Shown one piece after another: positions 24,257 through 35,470 of a DNA stretch of 64,000 bases (its first letter is position 1; the number at the start of each line of letters is the position of its first letter). The DNA is taken from contig MU129058.1 in assembly GCA_014904985.1 (NCBI GenBank), positions 93,646 through 157,645 of the forward strand, written 5' to 3'. This DNA comes from Hydnum rufescens UP504 (lineage: Eukaryota; Basidiomycota; Agaricomycetes; Cantharellales; Hydnaceae). The notes below the pieces were generated by a model. That model was not told the DNA's origin. It searched no databases and was given only the letters and a program-made list of their open reading frames with translations. Both the position numbers and the translations under genes were made by a program.

Positions 24257-25714
24257 TTACACACCCGCTGTGGTGGGTGTGTGGTCATATAAGCTAAGTG
24301 TGCAGTAGATACAGCCAGGCAAAAAGGGCAGCATAAGCTGCCCTTTTTGCGCTCCTTTGACATTCTCACTAACATGTACGGTATTTCCATTCTAGGTATT
24401 GCCTCTCGCCCGAATAACGAGGCATACCAAAGCTGGCAAGAAGCATGTGAAGATTAACGCATACCACGGTACCTGCAAGAGCCTGCACGCGTGCACAGCC
24501 CCCGAACACGCGACAATGGGTAACGTACAACACTACACACCTGCTGCGGTGGGTGTGTAGTTATATCGGGTGAGTTCTCTATTACACCATGTACTGTGGT
24601 GCCAAAAGAGCAGCATATGCTGCTCTTTTGGCACTGTCCCTTCTTTTTTTTAATAATCCTCTTATTCGCTATTCTAGTTCCCCTTTCCGCCTGCCCAACG
24701 AGATCGCGAACGAAGTCCCGGATGAAATAGCGACGCGCGGCTGTCAAAAATTGAACCCGAGAGCATAGTCCCGAAACCCCCACATGTTATGCAACAAGAA
24801 GTGAAACACGGTACCGCACACCCGCTTTGGCGGGTGTGTGGTACTTTCAGGTGAGTTCTCAGTAAATATAGGTACAACGGCGCCAAAAGAGCAGGAACTG
24901 CTCTTTTGGCCCGGTGTCGCCTTCGTTTACTAATATATTATTTGTTACTGTAGGCATCCTCCCTTCATGAAAACCTGCCGGACGAGAACACGATGAAGCC
25001 CCGCATGAAGTATGGACGTGCGCAGCCGCACCAGACCCCGAGTGCCCAATCCCTGAACAATCCACGCACTACGCGATGATGGGGGAAACTTAGTACCACA
25101 CACCCGCTCCGGCAGGTGTGTGGTAATATCAGGTGAGTTTCTACTCGAGATACGTACAATAGCACCAAAAGTGCAGTAGGCGCTGCCCTCTTAGTGCTGC
25201 CCTGGGTTTCTTTTTTTTACTAACGATGTATCATTTTATTTATTATTCTAGGCTACTGTACATGAAAACACGCCCGGTAAGAATACGGGCAAGGCCCCAT
25301 ATGGAATACCGCTACACAGCCGCCCAAGGCCTGACTGCGGCCCCAGCCCTCGAACATCTGGATTGCGGTACGCGACAATGATCTAACGATGGTACCACAC
25401 ACCTGCTGCAGCGGGTGTGTGGTAATCTCAGGTGAGTTTTCACTAAATATAGGTCCAATGGCACCAAAAGAGCAGCAGAGGCTGCTCTTTTGGTGCTCTC
25501 TTTACTAAAGTGTTACTTGTTATTCTAGATCACCCCTCCTGGTGCAAAAACACACCCAGCGTGAGCCTGGGCCAGGCCCAGTTCAAATTACTGACGTGCG
25601 CAGCCGCCCAAAACCCCATTCAAATGCCCCACCCTGCCCCGAACACTGTACAGTACCTGACGATGGATAAAACGAAGTACCACACACCTGCTGCAGCAGG
25701 TGTGTGGTAATCTC
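24257..25714 (+). repeat. right hairpin array: six exon/intron-like units, plus sense
   Basis: Same units as the left array but on the plus strand. H1 is at 24257-24284, 24533-24560, 24811-24844, 25094-25125, 25393-25424 and 25678-25709. H2 is at 24319-24350, 24599-24634, 24882-24910, a degenerate one near 25163-25197, and 25461-25496. Four clean intron-like segments follow: 24570-24677, 24851-24953, 25133-25251 and 25432-25528 (108, 103, 119 and 97 bp). Exon-like pieces between them are 173, 179 and 180 nt, so codon phase is not preserved. Each H1 is followed within about 10 nt by (T)CAG and GTGAGT, with CGG instead of CAG in the second unit. The last unit has lost the donor (CAGGAGTG). Confidence 0.8.
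24851..24953 (+). other. representative intron-like segment of the right array
   Basis: TTTCAG then GTGAGTTCTC donor at 24851, H2 stem with a 3-nt loop at 24882-24910, TTTACTAATAT branch-like motif near 24926, and TGTTACTGTAG acceptor ending at 24953. The three signals sit at distances normal for basidiomycete introns. Confidence 0.6.
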
Positions 25715-28480
25715 AGGAGTGTTAATCAAGATGTGTGGAATGGCACCCGGTGCACCTCCCCTGTACTTTGGGGGGAGTTTGGCCTGGTGAGTTTCTCTTT
25801 TTTCGCATATATCAAGCATTTTCAGTACTGATATGAATATAATATCCATTCGATAATTGTAATTATGTAATTATTGAATAAATATATGCGGGTGAGGGGG
25901 AGCATATGTAGAATATAATAATAATAAGTAAATAAATAAATAATAAACAAAACACACCTCTAAGTTTTGATCCTCAGTCAATTTCGGTCAATTTCAGCCA
26001 ATTCTGGTCCAGCAGAGTTTTCGAAGTGGAGGCCATAAAAGACCAAAATCAGCTGTAATAGGGTGGGACCATGTTAGGTCCATTATCTGCCCTGGCAATG
26101 GTACCTAATTGGGTAGGCTTAGGTGACTGACCAAGGTGACCACTGGATGGATCAAGCTGAAATTTTGCACATCATTTCAATACATTCACGTTCAAAAAAT
26201 CAGCCAATTCCAATGCATAGGCCTTGTGCAGTGAGAGGGGGGAACATTGGATGTTGAAGACTGAATATACAACTTGTTTCCCAGAATTCTAGAGGTATTG
26301 ATTTCATATTAGGCCCTCCACATGTTGAGCCATCTTGGGTCATGCCCCCTTCATTTACATCACTTCCATGCATTCAAATTGGCTATAATTTTGGGGATGC
26401 TTTGATAGTACATATATATAATTCAGGGTAAAGCATTGGAGCACTCCATTTGATTTCTATTGCTGTAGAGGACAATGAATGCACAAATATGCACCCATAC
26501 TAGAGCCTCTCCCATAGATGAGATTTGGCTGATATTCCAGATTACTGAAGGGGCTACATAGATTATGTGTGTGCCAAAGTGTCACAATTTTTGCTTATAT
26601 ATTGGGCCTTCCACATATTGATCAATGTTAAGTTCACCCCCCCTCCAGTTACAGTACTCCCATGCATCCAAATTTGCTATACTTGGGCACACACCTTACT
26701 GCTAGTTACAATATTCTGTGTTCAAAATTTTGGTGGAATCCATTGCCTCCCCATTGCTCCAGAGGGGCATGAACATGAATATAAGGGTTCCAGATCTATT
26801 CAATGGGCTCAGATATGTGCTATTCAAGTAGAAATTCTGTAAATTATGTCCACATAGTGCAAGATGCTATTGGATTGCACTTGAAAGTGATCCAAATGGC
26901 TTGAAATTCAACACATAGTTGGAGAACTGTCTACTGATGTGCCTGTGTGTGATTGGGTCCAGGAGGAATGGTGGAAGGGGGCCAATCTGGACCATTTTAT
27001 AAAATAACCAAATATAGTAATTCAGGAACCATTGAATGGAATGACCTAGAAATTTGCAAATGGGTCCAGAATATGTGGGAGATATCACATGTAGAATTTG
27101 ATAATGAATAGATGAGTGGAAGGTGGCAAATTGATGGGTGTATTGTGAGCTATCCCCCCAAGTCACCATTGTTCTCTAAAAGATCTGGAAAATATATAAA
27201 CATAAAATAATTATTANNNNNNNNNNNNNNNNNNNNNNNNNNNNNNNNNNNNNNNNNNNNNNNNNNNNNNNNNNNNNNNNNNNNNNNNNNNNNNNNNNNN
27301 NNNNNNNNNNNNNNNNNNNNNNNNNNNNNNNNNNNNNNNNNNNNNNNNNNNNNNNNNNNNNNNNNNNNNNNNNNNNNNNNNNNNNAAGAGAGAATTGGGG
27401 CCAAAAAAAACCCCTTCTTTTGTTTGGGGCCCAAAGTTATTCAAAGGGAAAAACAATTTGGAATGAGGCTGAATGTTTTGTCCTCAATGTGCCCCCTATA
27501 GGTCCCATATCATGTGCCACATTTCAGATACCTAGCCACTCTGTAGCCTTCACAATGTGGTTTGATATCCTCCCTTTCCTCTCCCATTTTCACCCACTTC
27601 CCTGCATCCAATTTATTTCATTTAATTTATATGATCCTCATCCCAGCAATTGCATTATATGGACCAATTTTGGAACCATTTTGACATAATCCAGATACAA
27701 TATGTGTTTCTATTTCCCCTTTTGGGCTGCTGAGCTGGCTCCATACCTAAAAGTTGTCAGAATGGGCTGACTTTTGACACCTGGTTATTATCATTTGTGG
27801 CCATTTCATGTAAAAATTTGGAGGCCATAGCTGCCCAGTGGCCTGAGTAAATCAGTCTTCAACATCCAATGTTCCCCCCCTCATTTAACAAGACCTATGC
27901 ATTGGAATTGGCTGATATTTTGATATGTTCCTCACCTGTATATCTTTAAATTATGTGCCAAATTTCAGCCTAATCCATTCAGTGGTTCCTTTGTGGCAAT
28001 TTCTGGATTTTCTGGATTTAAAGACATACTCATTGCTTGTTTAAGGCTTAACTGCATTTGGAAGTCTGGGGTCTTTGTGATCAGCAGGTTCCTCTGAGGG
28101 TCCCCCTACCCATTTGGGCCATATTCCCTTGGTCATGGGTCTGGATTGGGCTGGATGGCTTGGGTACACTGTGGATGTACTTATTGTCCACATTTTCCGC
28201 ATTTGGGTATTACATAATTAAAATTAAATGCGGATCAGTGCCTCAGTGGTGTGGAAACTATGAAGGGGTTCATTTTGGAGCCACATTGGGGCCACATGGC
28301 ACCACATTGGGGTATATGGGCCCAATTGGGGCCCCATTTGGGCTGATTCCCTGATATTGAATTATCAATTGGCACCCATATGGCACCCCATCACAATTGG
28401 ACCTACTTAGGTACCAAAAAGTGTCACAAATTTGATACCTATCATAGGTATCAAATATGGCTGACCAGCCTGGAAAAACA
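25715..28480. repeat. AT-rich non-coding flank with diverged inverted repeats
   Basis: No gene was recognised. The segment around 26120-26275 (with AATCAGCCAATTCCAATGCA) matches 27845-27990 in reverse complement. Direct internal similarity exists between 26310-26400 and 26605-26690 (both with CATGCAT-C-AAAT and a C-rich run). The segment 25975-26140 resembles 56430-56600. An N gap interrupts at 27217-27385. Confidence 0.5.
27217..27385. other. assembly gap (169 N)
   Basis: Run of N within the AT-rich repeat region, close to the symmetry centre of the flanking inverted repeat; such a structure could have hindered assembly. Confidence 0.99.
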
Positions 28481-28541
28481 CATGATCGTCCTCCAAATCT
28501 TCATTGCCATCCAAGCCCGTAGTGAGGTTTGAATTTGATTT

Positions 28542-28820
28542 GATGTCTCCCTCCCACCCCATTGCAACTGAATCTGGAAAGGGTATACCAGAAACATCTG
28601 AGGTTCAAATTGTCATTCTACACATCTAGACTATTTCTCACCATCTCTCTTACAATAGATAATTTTGAAGCTTGAGCACATAAGAGCCGAGCTGGCTGCC
28701 ATTCACCTGGAGATGGCCATGTTTCGAAACGAAGTTTCCAGTCTTCACATGGATATGTCTGAGATGCGGGCTGATATAGGTACTCTCTATAGCCTTCTTA
28801 CAGATGACGCTGTTGAGTGA
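28542..28820 (+). CDS. candidate small two-exon coiled-coil protein
   Basis: Possible exon 1 is 28542-28602 (MSPSHPIATESGKGIPETSE) and exon 2 is 28659-28820. The intron would have a GTTCAA donor and an ACAATAG acceptor. Exon 2 reads ILKLEHIRAELAAIHLEMA and continues as a heptad-like helix to TLYSLLTDDAVE and TGA, so a coiled coil is likely. The donor is not consensus, so the model is weak. It lies between the hairpin element and the KDZ relic. Confidence 0.3.
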
Positions 28821-29545
28821 AATTTGCTGTATTTGCTAATGATGGCAAAATCCGTGGAACATCGATGTACTCGCACCACTTCTGCTTCATCTAAAATCCT
28901 CTTATGCCTTATGCTTGTCACTCCATTCATTAGTCTAGTTATGTGCGACGTTCTGGAACGAGCGATACTGTCGGTCATTTCAACTGCCTCCCTACCAGTC
29001 CCCATCAGTGAGAAATCTGGTGGGGTTGAAGGGCCCTTATGGTTGGAGCGGGCTTGTCAATTCACATGAGCATAAGAACTCCTATGCAATCTATTGATGA
29101 AAAGCCAATCCCAATGCAGCCTAGGCCACTGGCGACAGATAGGAAACTTGAACTCTCTTGAATGGGAGCCTGCAGTTCAGTGTCTGCCACCAACATCGCT
29201 TATACAAGGTCAACATGATGGAAATCATATCCTCCACATCTCACACCCCTCGAGCTTAAATTCATCAACGCTACCACCTTCTGGCAGCTCCTCAAACCCA
29301 CATGTCGCTTCCCATGGGGGTGTGGTCCAGGCAGCTGCAGTTTTGTTGTGTTCACGTAACAATCCCCAAGGCATGTCACCAGGTAGTCTCAAAATCCTTC
29401 ATTCACAAATTCCTCAGCTCCCCTGACAGCAATGAAACCGCAGAAACCACAGCAGCCACAATGATCACAGAAGAAAGCTGAAAACCCTGGCGCTGTATCT
29501 GAACCACTTGTTATCCTGAACTTTTTTGGCAATACATCTGATTTA

Positions 29546-32500
29546 TTGCCACCCGCCTCTCTACCGAACTCCTCTCCCCATCCAAACCCACGCCCAAGTC
29601 GCAAACGTCCACATCGTTCCAGCGGTATCAATTGTCAAGCTGACCTTGAAGAAGTCAGTATGGGAACGTCATTTTTCTCATCCATTGGTATGACAGCACC
29701 ATCATCCAGCCCTGCAATCCCACCCAATACGATTCCGGCTCATGACATTCATGTACCTCCTATATTGCCAAGAAACCCAGGTTACATGAAAAACACGGAC
29801 TACATCGGGATGCCAACTCAGGCGAGACATGGCTGTATAGGATGATTGGTTCTAAGCACACTCCCCCACGTTTGCATTCATCTCTCCAGGTTGCCTCATC
29901 AGTGGGCCTGGCCCCTGATGTTCTTTCCAAAAATCATGATAATGGAGTCTCCACTTGTCCTGATTCTACATCATTGCAGGATGATAATCGCAGCTGGAAC
30001 CCTATTGCGACATTGGAGAGTGATGGGTTGAACGATCTATTCATTAGCGAAGCCCCTACACCTGCAAAGCAGCCCAAGTTGCGTGGCTCAGCATCTCATG
30101 GAGCATTGGCGCAGCGATGGAATGAGCTCATTCCCCGCCTTATTGTCCCCTTTTCCAGATGGGTTGCTGGAACAAACTGGGATAGTGGATTGTCTTTCGA
30201 TGCTGGTTTACCACCATGCAACAGCAATGCAGGGTGTTCTCCAAGAACACTCCATGTGATGTGTATTCGAACTCAAAGTGCATGCAGCTGATCGTTCCAG
30301 TGGCATGAATGTTATCTCATCTTCCTCCCTATACAGGTATTAATGAAATTACTCTAAACGTCTGCAGCTGCCGTCCTGCTGTGATGCTTCTCCTCGAACT
30401 TGGTCTTTTCCCATCAGCACCAGTTCATCCGACATTAGCCGTTGATCTCGACCTCCTTGACTTCACATCAACCCTCTTCAGAGTCGAGCAGCCTAACATC
30501 CACGGGTGGACAAGCGCACTGCAGATATTTTTGTGCAAATGAGGGCATGTTCTAGATGGAGAGGTACAGATCACCCAGCTACCTTTACTCTATCTTAATA
30601 TCTCCTTCATAGGATACGCTATGATGGCGCTTTGGAAAAGCACTTCAATATTACGACATCTTACTTAGTTCTATGGAGGAAGTTGTGAACAATGCCATCA
30701 TCTTAGTGAAAAAGAGCAAACAGGTGAGTGCACCCCCGAGTCAGCCCTTGGACAGCATGGTTTGTGAGTCCCCCTTGTCATCCAGCCCCTCATTGTCCAG
30801 CCCCTCGTCATCTGGCCCCTCATTGTCTAGCCCCTCGTCATCAGACCCCTTGTCGAGCCCCTTGGCATCTGGTTGTTTGGGATCTGGATCTGTGCCCTTC
30901 CCATCTGCTCCCTCATCGTCTTGTCCCTCATCTTGTCCATCACCATCTGTGCCCTTGTCATCTGGCCCCTCTCTATCCTCACATCTATCAGCCCCCCCTC
31001 TATCACCCTTACCCCCATATTCAATGCCTACATTAGAAGATCTAGCTGCCAATCCTTTCACGCGATCGTATCACACGGATCCAGAAAACCACAAACCAAT
31101 GACCAATGACACTCGACCCAGCATTTACCTTCAATATCGCTGCCCAGTGTGTTTTGGGGGGACACAGTATCCTAAGGATGGCCAGTACATACTTGTTCAT
31201 TCTTGATAAATTCCCATGACAAGATCTGGACCTTTGTTTCCTCAGACCCAGTGTATTTGTTGCCAGCGATGGTTGCGCCACTCAATGACAGCAACATGAT
31301 AGGCATGGAATGCAAGATTATGCCTTCGGGACACCACGCGATCTATTTCTCTCAATGAGCAAGACATCAGCTATGAGCAAATATTACACGGAGACCAAGG
31401 CAGCAGGAAAGTCTACAAATCCGAATCGCTCTACCAATGTTCGAGAAAGGGGAATGGTGGTCATTAATGATGTCATTGATTGCTGCGAGGATTCATACCT
31501 TGCGGCTAAAGATTATCGCATCAAAATAACAAAAGAATTCTCAGACAAGGGCCTTATTGTCTTGGTTTGCCGACACGACTGCATCCTTTGGTTCATCAAC
31601 ATGGGTCCAAATGGTGAAAAACAATATTTTATGCTTGCTATGATGCAACAGCTTCTTAGGGAGCTACCTGAGTCATTTACCATTGGTTTTTTTTACAATG
31701 TAATATGCGCTTTGCATCAAGAAATGGAATGGGTACATGGGATTCATTCCAATCAACCTATACCATCGTATTGACTATCAGCCCTCAGTGGCAACTGTTG
31801 CCCCATTGTCTGCCATGTCTCAAATTTGCCACACCCATTTTTCACTCGTATGGTCATCAATGGCCATGCCAATTGTTGTACCACCCATACAAAAATCCCG
31901 AGTTCAGTCGCACTGATGGTGAAGGATGCGAGAGAGAGTGGAATTTACTAAATGGTGTCATTCCAATGTGTCGTATTTCAGGTGTAAGTCTCCCACTCCT
32001 TTACAATACTGAATACTAAGTCTTCTATGACCATACAGTTCTATTGCCGATTGTTTGTGATAAATACCAAACAAGTGTATATTGATGGACAAAACCTGTG
32101 CAAGCTTGCAAGCCATCAGAAATGGCGCTTTGACAATGTGGTTGCTAAATTAGATGAAGCAGAGGGTGCTCTGGACAGACTAGCAATTCCAATCAACAAG
32201 ATCCAAACTGCATGGGCCAAGCAGTTGTCCACACAGCAGGCTGAGCCACCTCATGTGTTAAATCTGTTTCTCCAGATAAATTTACTGACATCGGGCAACT
32301 TAGTCCCCAAAAAGGATGCAGGGATGAAGACAATCAAATCTATACTCAACCTCCTACAGACTTGTACCACTCTCCGACGACAGATTACGCTTACTTCGAG
32401 TCAACAAGCATCTATACTTCTGCATGATCCCTCATCCCCTGACTGCATCAAATTACTTGATCGCTTAGATCAACTGCAATTGTCATTAGAACAGGTCGAA

Positions 32501-33563
32501 TCACAGCTTGCGAAAAAGAATACGATTTGTTACTTCATGGTAAGATGACACGAGGCGATCTCGAAAAGATCAAGTCTTCACAATGGTATGATGCACTCAT
32601 TCGTGCTTGTGCTCACTACCAGCGCCTCATGGCTGCTTTAATCAGTCGTAAATTTATGATTACTCAATGCATTGAAGATTACCGCAGCCATATCCTCGGT
32701 GCATATGATGGTTCAGGCCCATCAACTTGATCTGATACCAAGAACTGCCAATAGATCACAAAGCCCAAATTCATGAGGCGAAAGCAGACAAAAAGTGACA
32801 ACCTGCTGTCATACGCTGCCTCGACCAACTCAATAAAGAAATCGAACGTATGCTAGACGCTTGGGATGATGCCCCTTGAGGCGTGATCCATCCAGAAAAG
32901 CTCAACCAAAAGGGATTGTTCTCTCTCAACGTTGATGGTGCTATCTGGAAGGGTTTGCATATCCTTGAGGCTGGACTAGGTGACAATCGTGTGCCACCAT
33001 GATGGTTGGCAGATGAAAACATGCAGGTGGCGATTATCACATATCTAGACTGGAAGGGTTGCCATGCTGAACTCAACATCATCAAGCGTGAGGTGGCAAA
33101 CATGCATGTCTGGTATGCGGAGGAACATGATGCTATTCAGACAGCGATCCATGAGGCTGGTATGCACTCCAATGACACATGTTGACTTGAATTCTTATAA
33201 TCACTTACAGGAACTGATTCTGCCCTTTGCTTTCACCTTCTACACAAATTCACAGATCTCAACAACCTCAGAGAATTGTGGGATCATTCTCTCTCTCGAC
33301 TACCCTACCCTTCCAACCTACGATCTATCATGCCTTTCGCCTTGAATAGTGTACATGCAGATGTCACACGTGTCCACACTCTGTCTACACCCTTTCCCGA
33401 AGGTTTGACACACGAGCTTGATTCAGACGGTGAAGATTGCATCGAACAACGTGAAATTCTAGCAGTCACCTCCGAGGTGCTCAGGAAAATAGATGATGAT
33501 GAAGAATGCAGTCAATGTGACATCTGCTCTGATGACTCTGTAAATACCTATGAATCCGAATAG
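29546..33563 (+). pseudogene. KDZ-family DNA transposase, decayed
   Basis: Relic of a Kyakuja-Dileera-Zisupton transposase. A basic, disordered N-terminal part (29546-29845) precedes RWNELIPRLIVPFSRW (near 30120). The Cys-cluster segment GINEITLNVCSCRPAVMLLLELGLFPSAP follows at 30340. A Ser/Pro-rich linker (30730-31030) leads to LQYRCPVCFGG. The catalytic region contains GLIVLVCRHDCILWFINMGP (near 31555), FYNVICALHQEM and HSYGHQWPCQLLYHP (near 31850), then DGEGCEREWNLLNGVIP. An intron lies at about 31984-32038. The C-terminal domain includes NQKGLFSLNVDGAIWKGL and WLADENMQVAI, and ends at 33563. In-frame TGAs occur at 30540, 32728, 32796, 32877 and 33000 (first base). Frame changes lie near 31780, 32520 and 32745. 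Not functional. Confidence 0.82.
30728..31025 (+). repeat. Ser/Pro-coding low-complexity repeat inside the KDZ relic
   Basis: Imperfect short repeats of the type 'ccctcgtcatctgg' encode runs such as SSGPSLSSPSSSDP. They sit between the Cys-cluster exon and the CPVC motif, where KDZ proteins usually lack such a long linker, so this looks like local expansion. Confidence 0.6.
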
Positions 33564-34104
33564 AGTCTTGTGTTGTGTCTGGATTTGACAGATAGTAAAA
33601 TCAATGTTGCATTCTGTTGTATTGGAACAAAGTTGGGTTTAGATAGCTCTCCAAGTTCGAGGTCGGATGGAATATGGCACTGACAAACTAGTGTTTCCGC
33701 GACTCAGCTCAAACTCTGGAATTCTTGGTCTGGGGACACCCAAAGTTGGCCTTGGGACACCCAGGGTTAGGCTGTGGGACACCTGAATTAGGCCATGGGA
33801 TCCTCAGATAGGGGTTGGTCCGCCTAGTGTCCACGACTCGAAGTCACAAAAATCTCTCTCATCTGTTGTAGTTGGCGACTCTGCAACTTGACTTGATTCG
33901 ACTTGACTTGACTTGACTCGACTCGGCTTGACTCAACTTGACTCAACTCGACTTGACTCAACTTGACTTGACTCAGTTGAGCATCAGCATGTAAGTAAAT
34001 AAAGTATGTACAGTTTCAGTGCTTATGGAAAAGGTGGGAGGGTGAAGGAAATACAATCAATCCATTGAGATTAAGTTTCCATCAACTAATTAAGAAAACT
34101 AAAA
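33564..34104. repeat. intergenic stretch with short tandem repeats
   Basis: Contains a 10-bp-period array of ACTTGACTTG / ACTCGACTCG variants at about 33885-33976. Before it (33725-33800) three copies of a GGGACACCC-type motif occur. No gene was recognised. Confidence 0.55.
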
Positions 34105-35470
34105 CTAGGCACATTTGGAAGGAGAAAATTCTTGAAAGGGCTGAAGCAAGGAATATTCAGAAGGCAGGTAGTGCTGTGGGTGACAGACTTCATGAGACTC
34201 ACGATGAAGTGCACAAGCTTCACAACTTGCGATGAAGTTCACAAGGTTTGCAAGACTCGCAACGAGGTTCATGAGATTGAGACTCATGGGGAAGTTCGTG
34301 AGGTTGGCGAGAGTCACGATGAAGTTCATAAGGAGACTCATGACGAAATTCACAAGGAGGCTGGCGAGACTCGCGATGAGCTTCATGAGGAGGTTCATGA
34401 GACTGACGAGGAGGTTCATGAGGCTCCCAAAGAGGTTCACAAGAGTCGCGATGAACTTCACAAGGTTCGTGAGACTCACAACGAACTCCACGAGATTCAT
34501 GGGACCCATGATGAAGTTTGCTAGGAGATTCGCGAGACTTGTGAGGAGGAAGTTCGCGAGACTTGCGAGGAGGAAGTTCGCAAGACTCATGACGAGGAGG
34601 TTCGTGAGACTCGTGATGAGGAGGTTTCAGAGGTGGTTTGTGAAGAGGTTCGCAAGACTCATGATGAAATTTGCAACGTTCATGAGACTCATGATGAGAG
34701 GGTTCATGAGACTCATTGCGTGAAGGTTTGTGAGTCCCACAGTGCAAAGGCTTGTGGGACTTGTAGCGAGATGCTTCTTGGGACTCACGGAGAGATGTAC
34801 GTCCAGAGGCCCAGTCACGAGAGACACTTGCTTCATCCTCATAGTATTGTGAATCATGATCATCAGTATTATTGGGAGATGATGAGGTTTTGTTTTCAAA
34901 CTCCATCGGATAATAATTTTCCTCAGAGTAGTCCCCTTGAGCAGCGTCTTCGAAAGATGGCGAACCTCGATCATCAATCCATTCTTCGTTTGACAAGTTA
35001 TCAGAGTCATCGATTGTGGTAGAGCTAGAGTGGGATGGAAATCTCTATAAGTACAAATACGATATGTGAGAGGCAGTGACTTGATCAATACTTAGGTTGA
35101 GGTGGGTTTCGCTGGCCATAGCATAGATCTTCACGACGAAGAGGCTCGGGTGGCAGGTGATTATCCCCAACATCAGGGTCTCTAAAATTGGGCTCGCTAC
35201 CCTCTGAGATCGAGGGTAAACCATAAGTAGAATCTTGTATATTGTGCAGGTGGCTCGAAGTGGATTTTTCAATTAGAGACAAACATGCCATTGTTGTCAA
35301 GACCGACAGTTTTGAATCAAGTGCACCAGAGTTCCCAGTACCACTACCTGCACCTGAAGATGAGGTAACTCATGTCCTATTTGGCACTGAGGCAGGGAGC
35401 GGCTTGGTTTCACTATGTGAATTCCCTGCTCCGACCAGATTTCTTGATTTTGAATACAGAGTGTGAGACA
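34105..35470 (-). CDS. repeat-rich hypothetical protein (HES/P-rich tail)
   Basis: Minus-strand exons. The first (35470-35090) reads ...GAGSGTGNSGALDSKLSVLTTMACLSLIEKS... and ends QRNPPQPK before a GTATTG donor. The acceptor near 35045 opens an acidic exon containing NLSNEEWIDDRGSPSFEDAAQG, which continues into a long His/Glu/Ser/Pro repeat (HESHEPPRHESCELPP..., 34760-34220). A TGA near 35372 interrupts the first exon where Arg is plausible. No domain was recognised. It lies immediately beside the KDZ relic, in tail-to-tail orientation, and may be a transposon-associated or domesticated product. Coding status is uncertain because the repeat keeps several frames open. Confidence 0.35.
34190..34770. 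repeat. imperfect tandem repeat encoding HES/HEPP
   Basis: About 30 degenerate copies of units like GAGACTCATGATGAAGTTC (9-18 bp periods). Because the periods are multiples of three, both strands stay open through it. Confidence 0.65.

Larger units (their letters stand above)
21340..28450. mobile_element. composite hairpin-array element with inverted ends (non-autonomous?)
   Basis: The left edge (21340-21480) contains TTTGGTACCTAAGTAGGTACC. The right edge (28390-28450), in reverse complement, contains TTTTTGGTACCTAAGTAGG, and both edges carry GGTAT(C)-type inverted motifs and 'TTGGGGCCCC' runs. Between these ends lie the two hairpin arrays, the 336-bp central element and AT-rich repeats. The related sequence at 56.4-57.3 kb joins the same GGTACC motifs to the same hairpins, so they travel together. 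No transposase frame is visible inside. The exact ends and target duplication are not resolved, and the element idea is an inference. Confidence 0.45.

Noticed and set aside
21780..25714. Regular hairpin repeats as a CRISPR array
   Set aside because: Units are about 270 bp with two different hairpins and similar, not unique, spacers; splice-like motifs and the fungal setting exclude it.
24396..25714. Array as a gene for a tandem-repeat protein
   Set aside because: Exon-like lengths of 173, 179 and 180 nt are not in constant phase, and translated units end in stops after 'splicing'.
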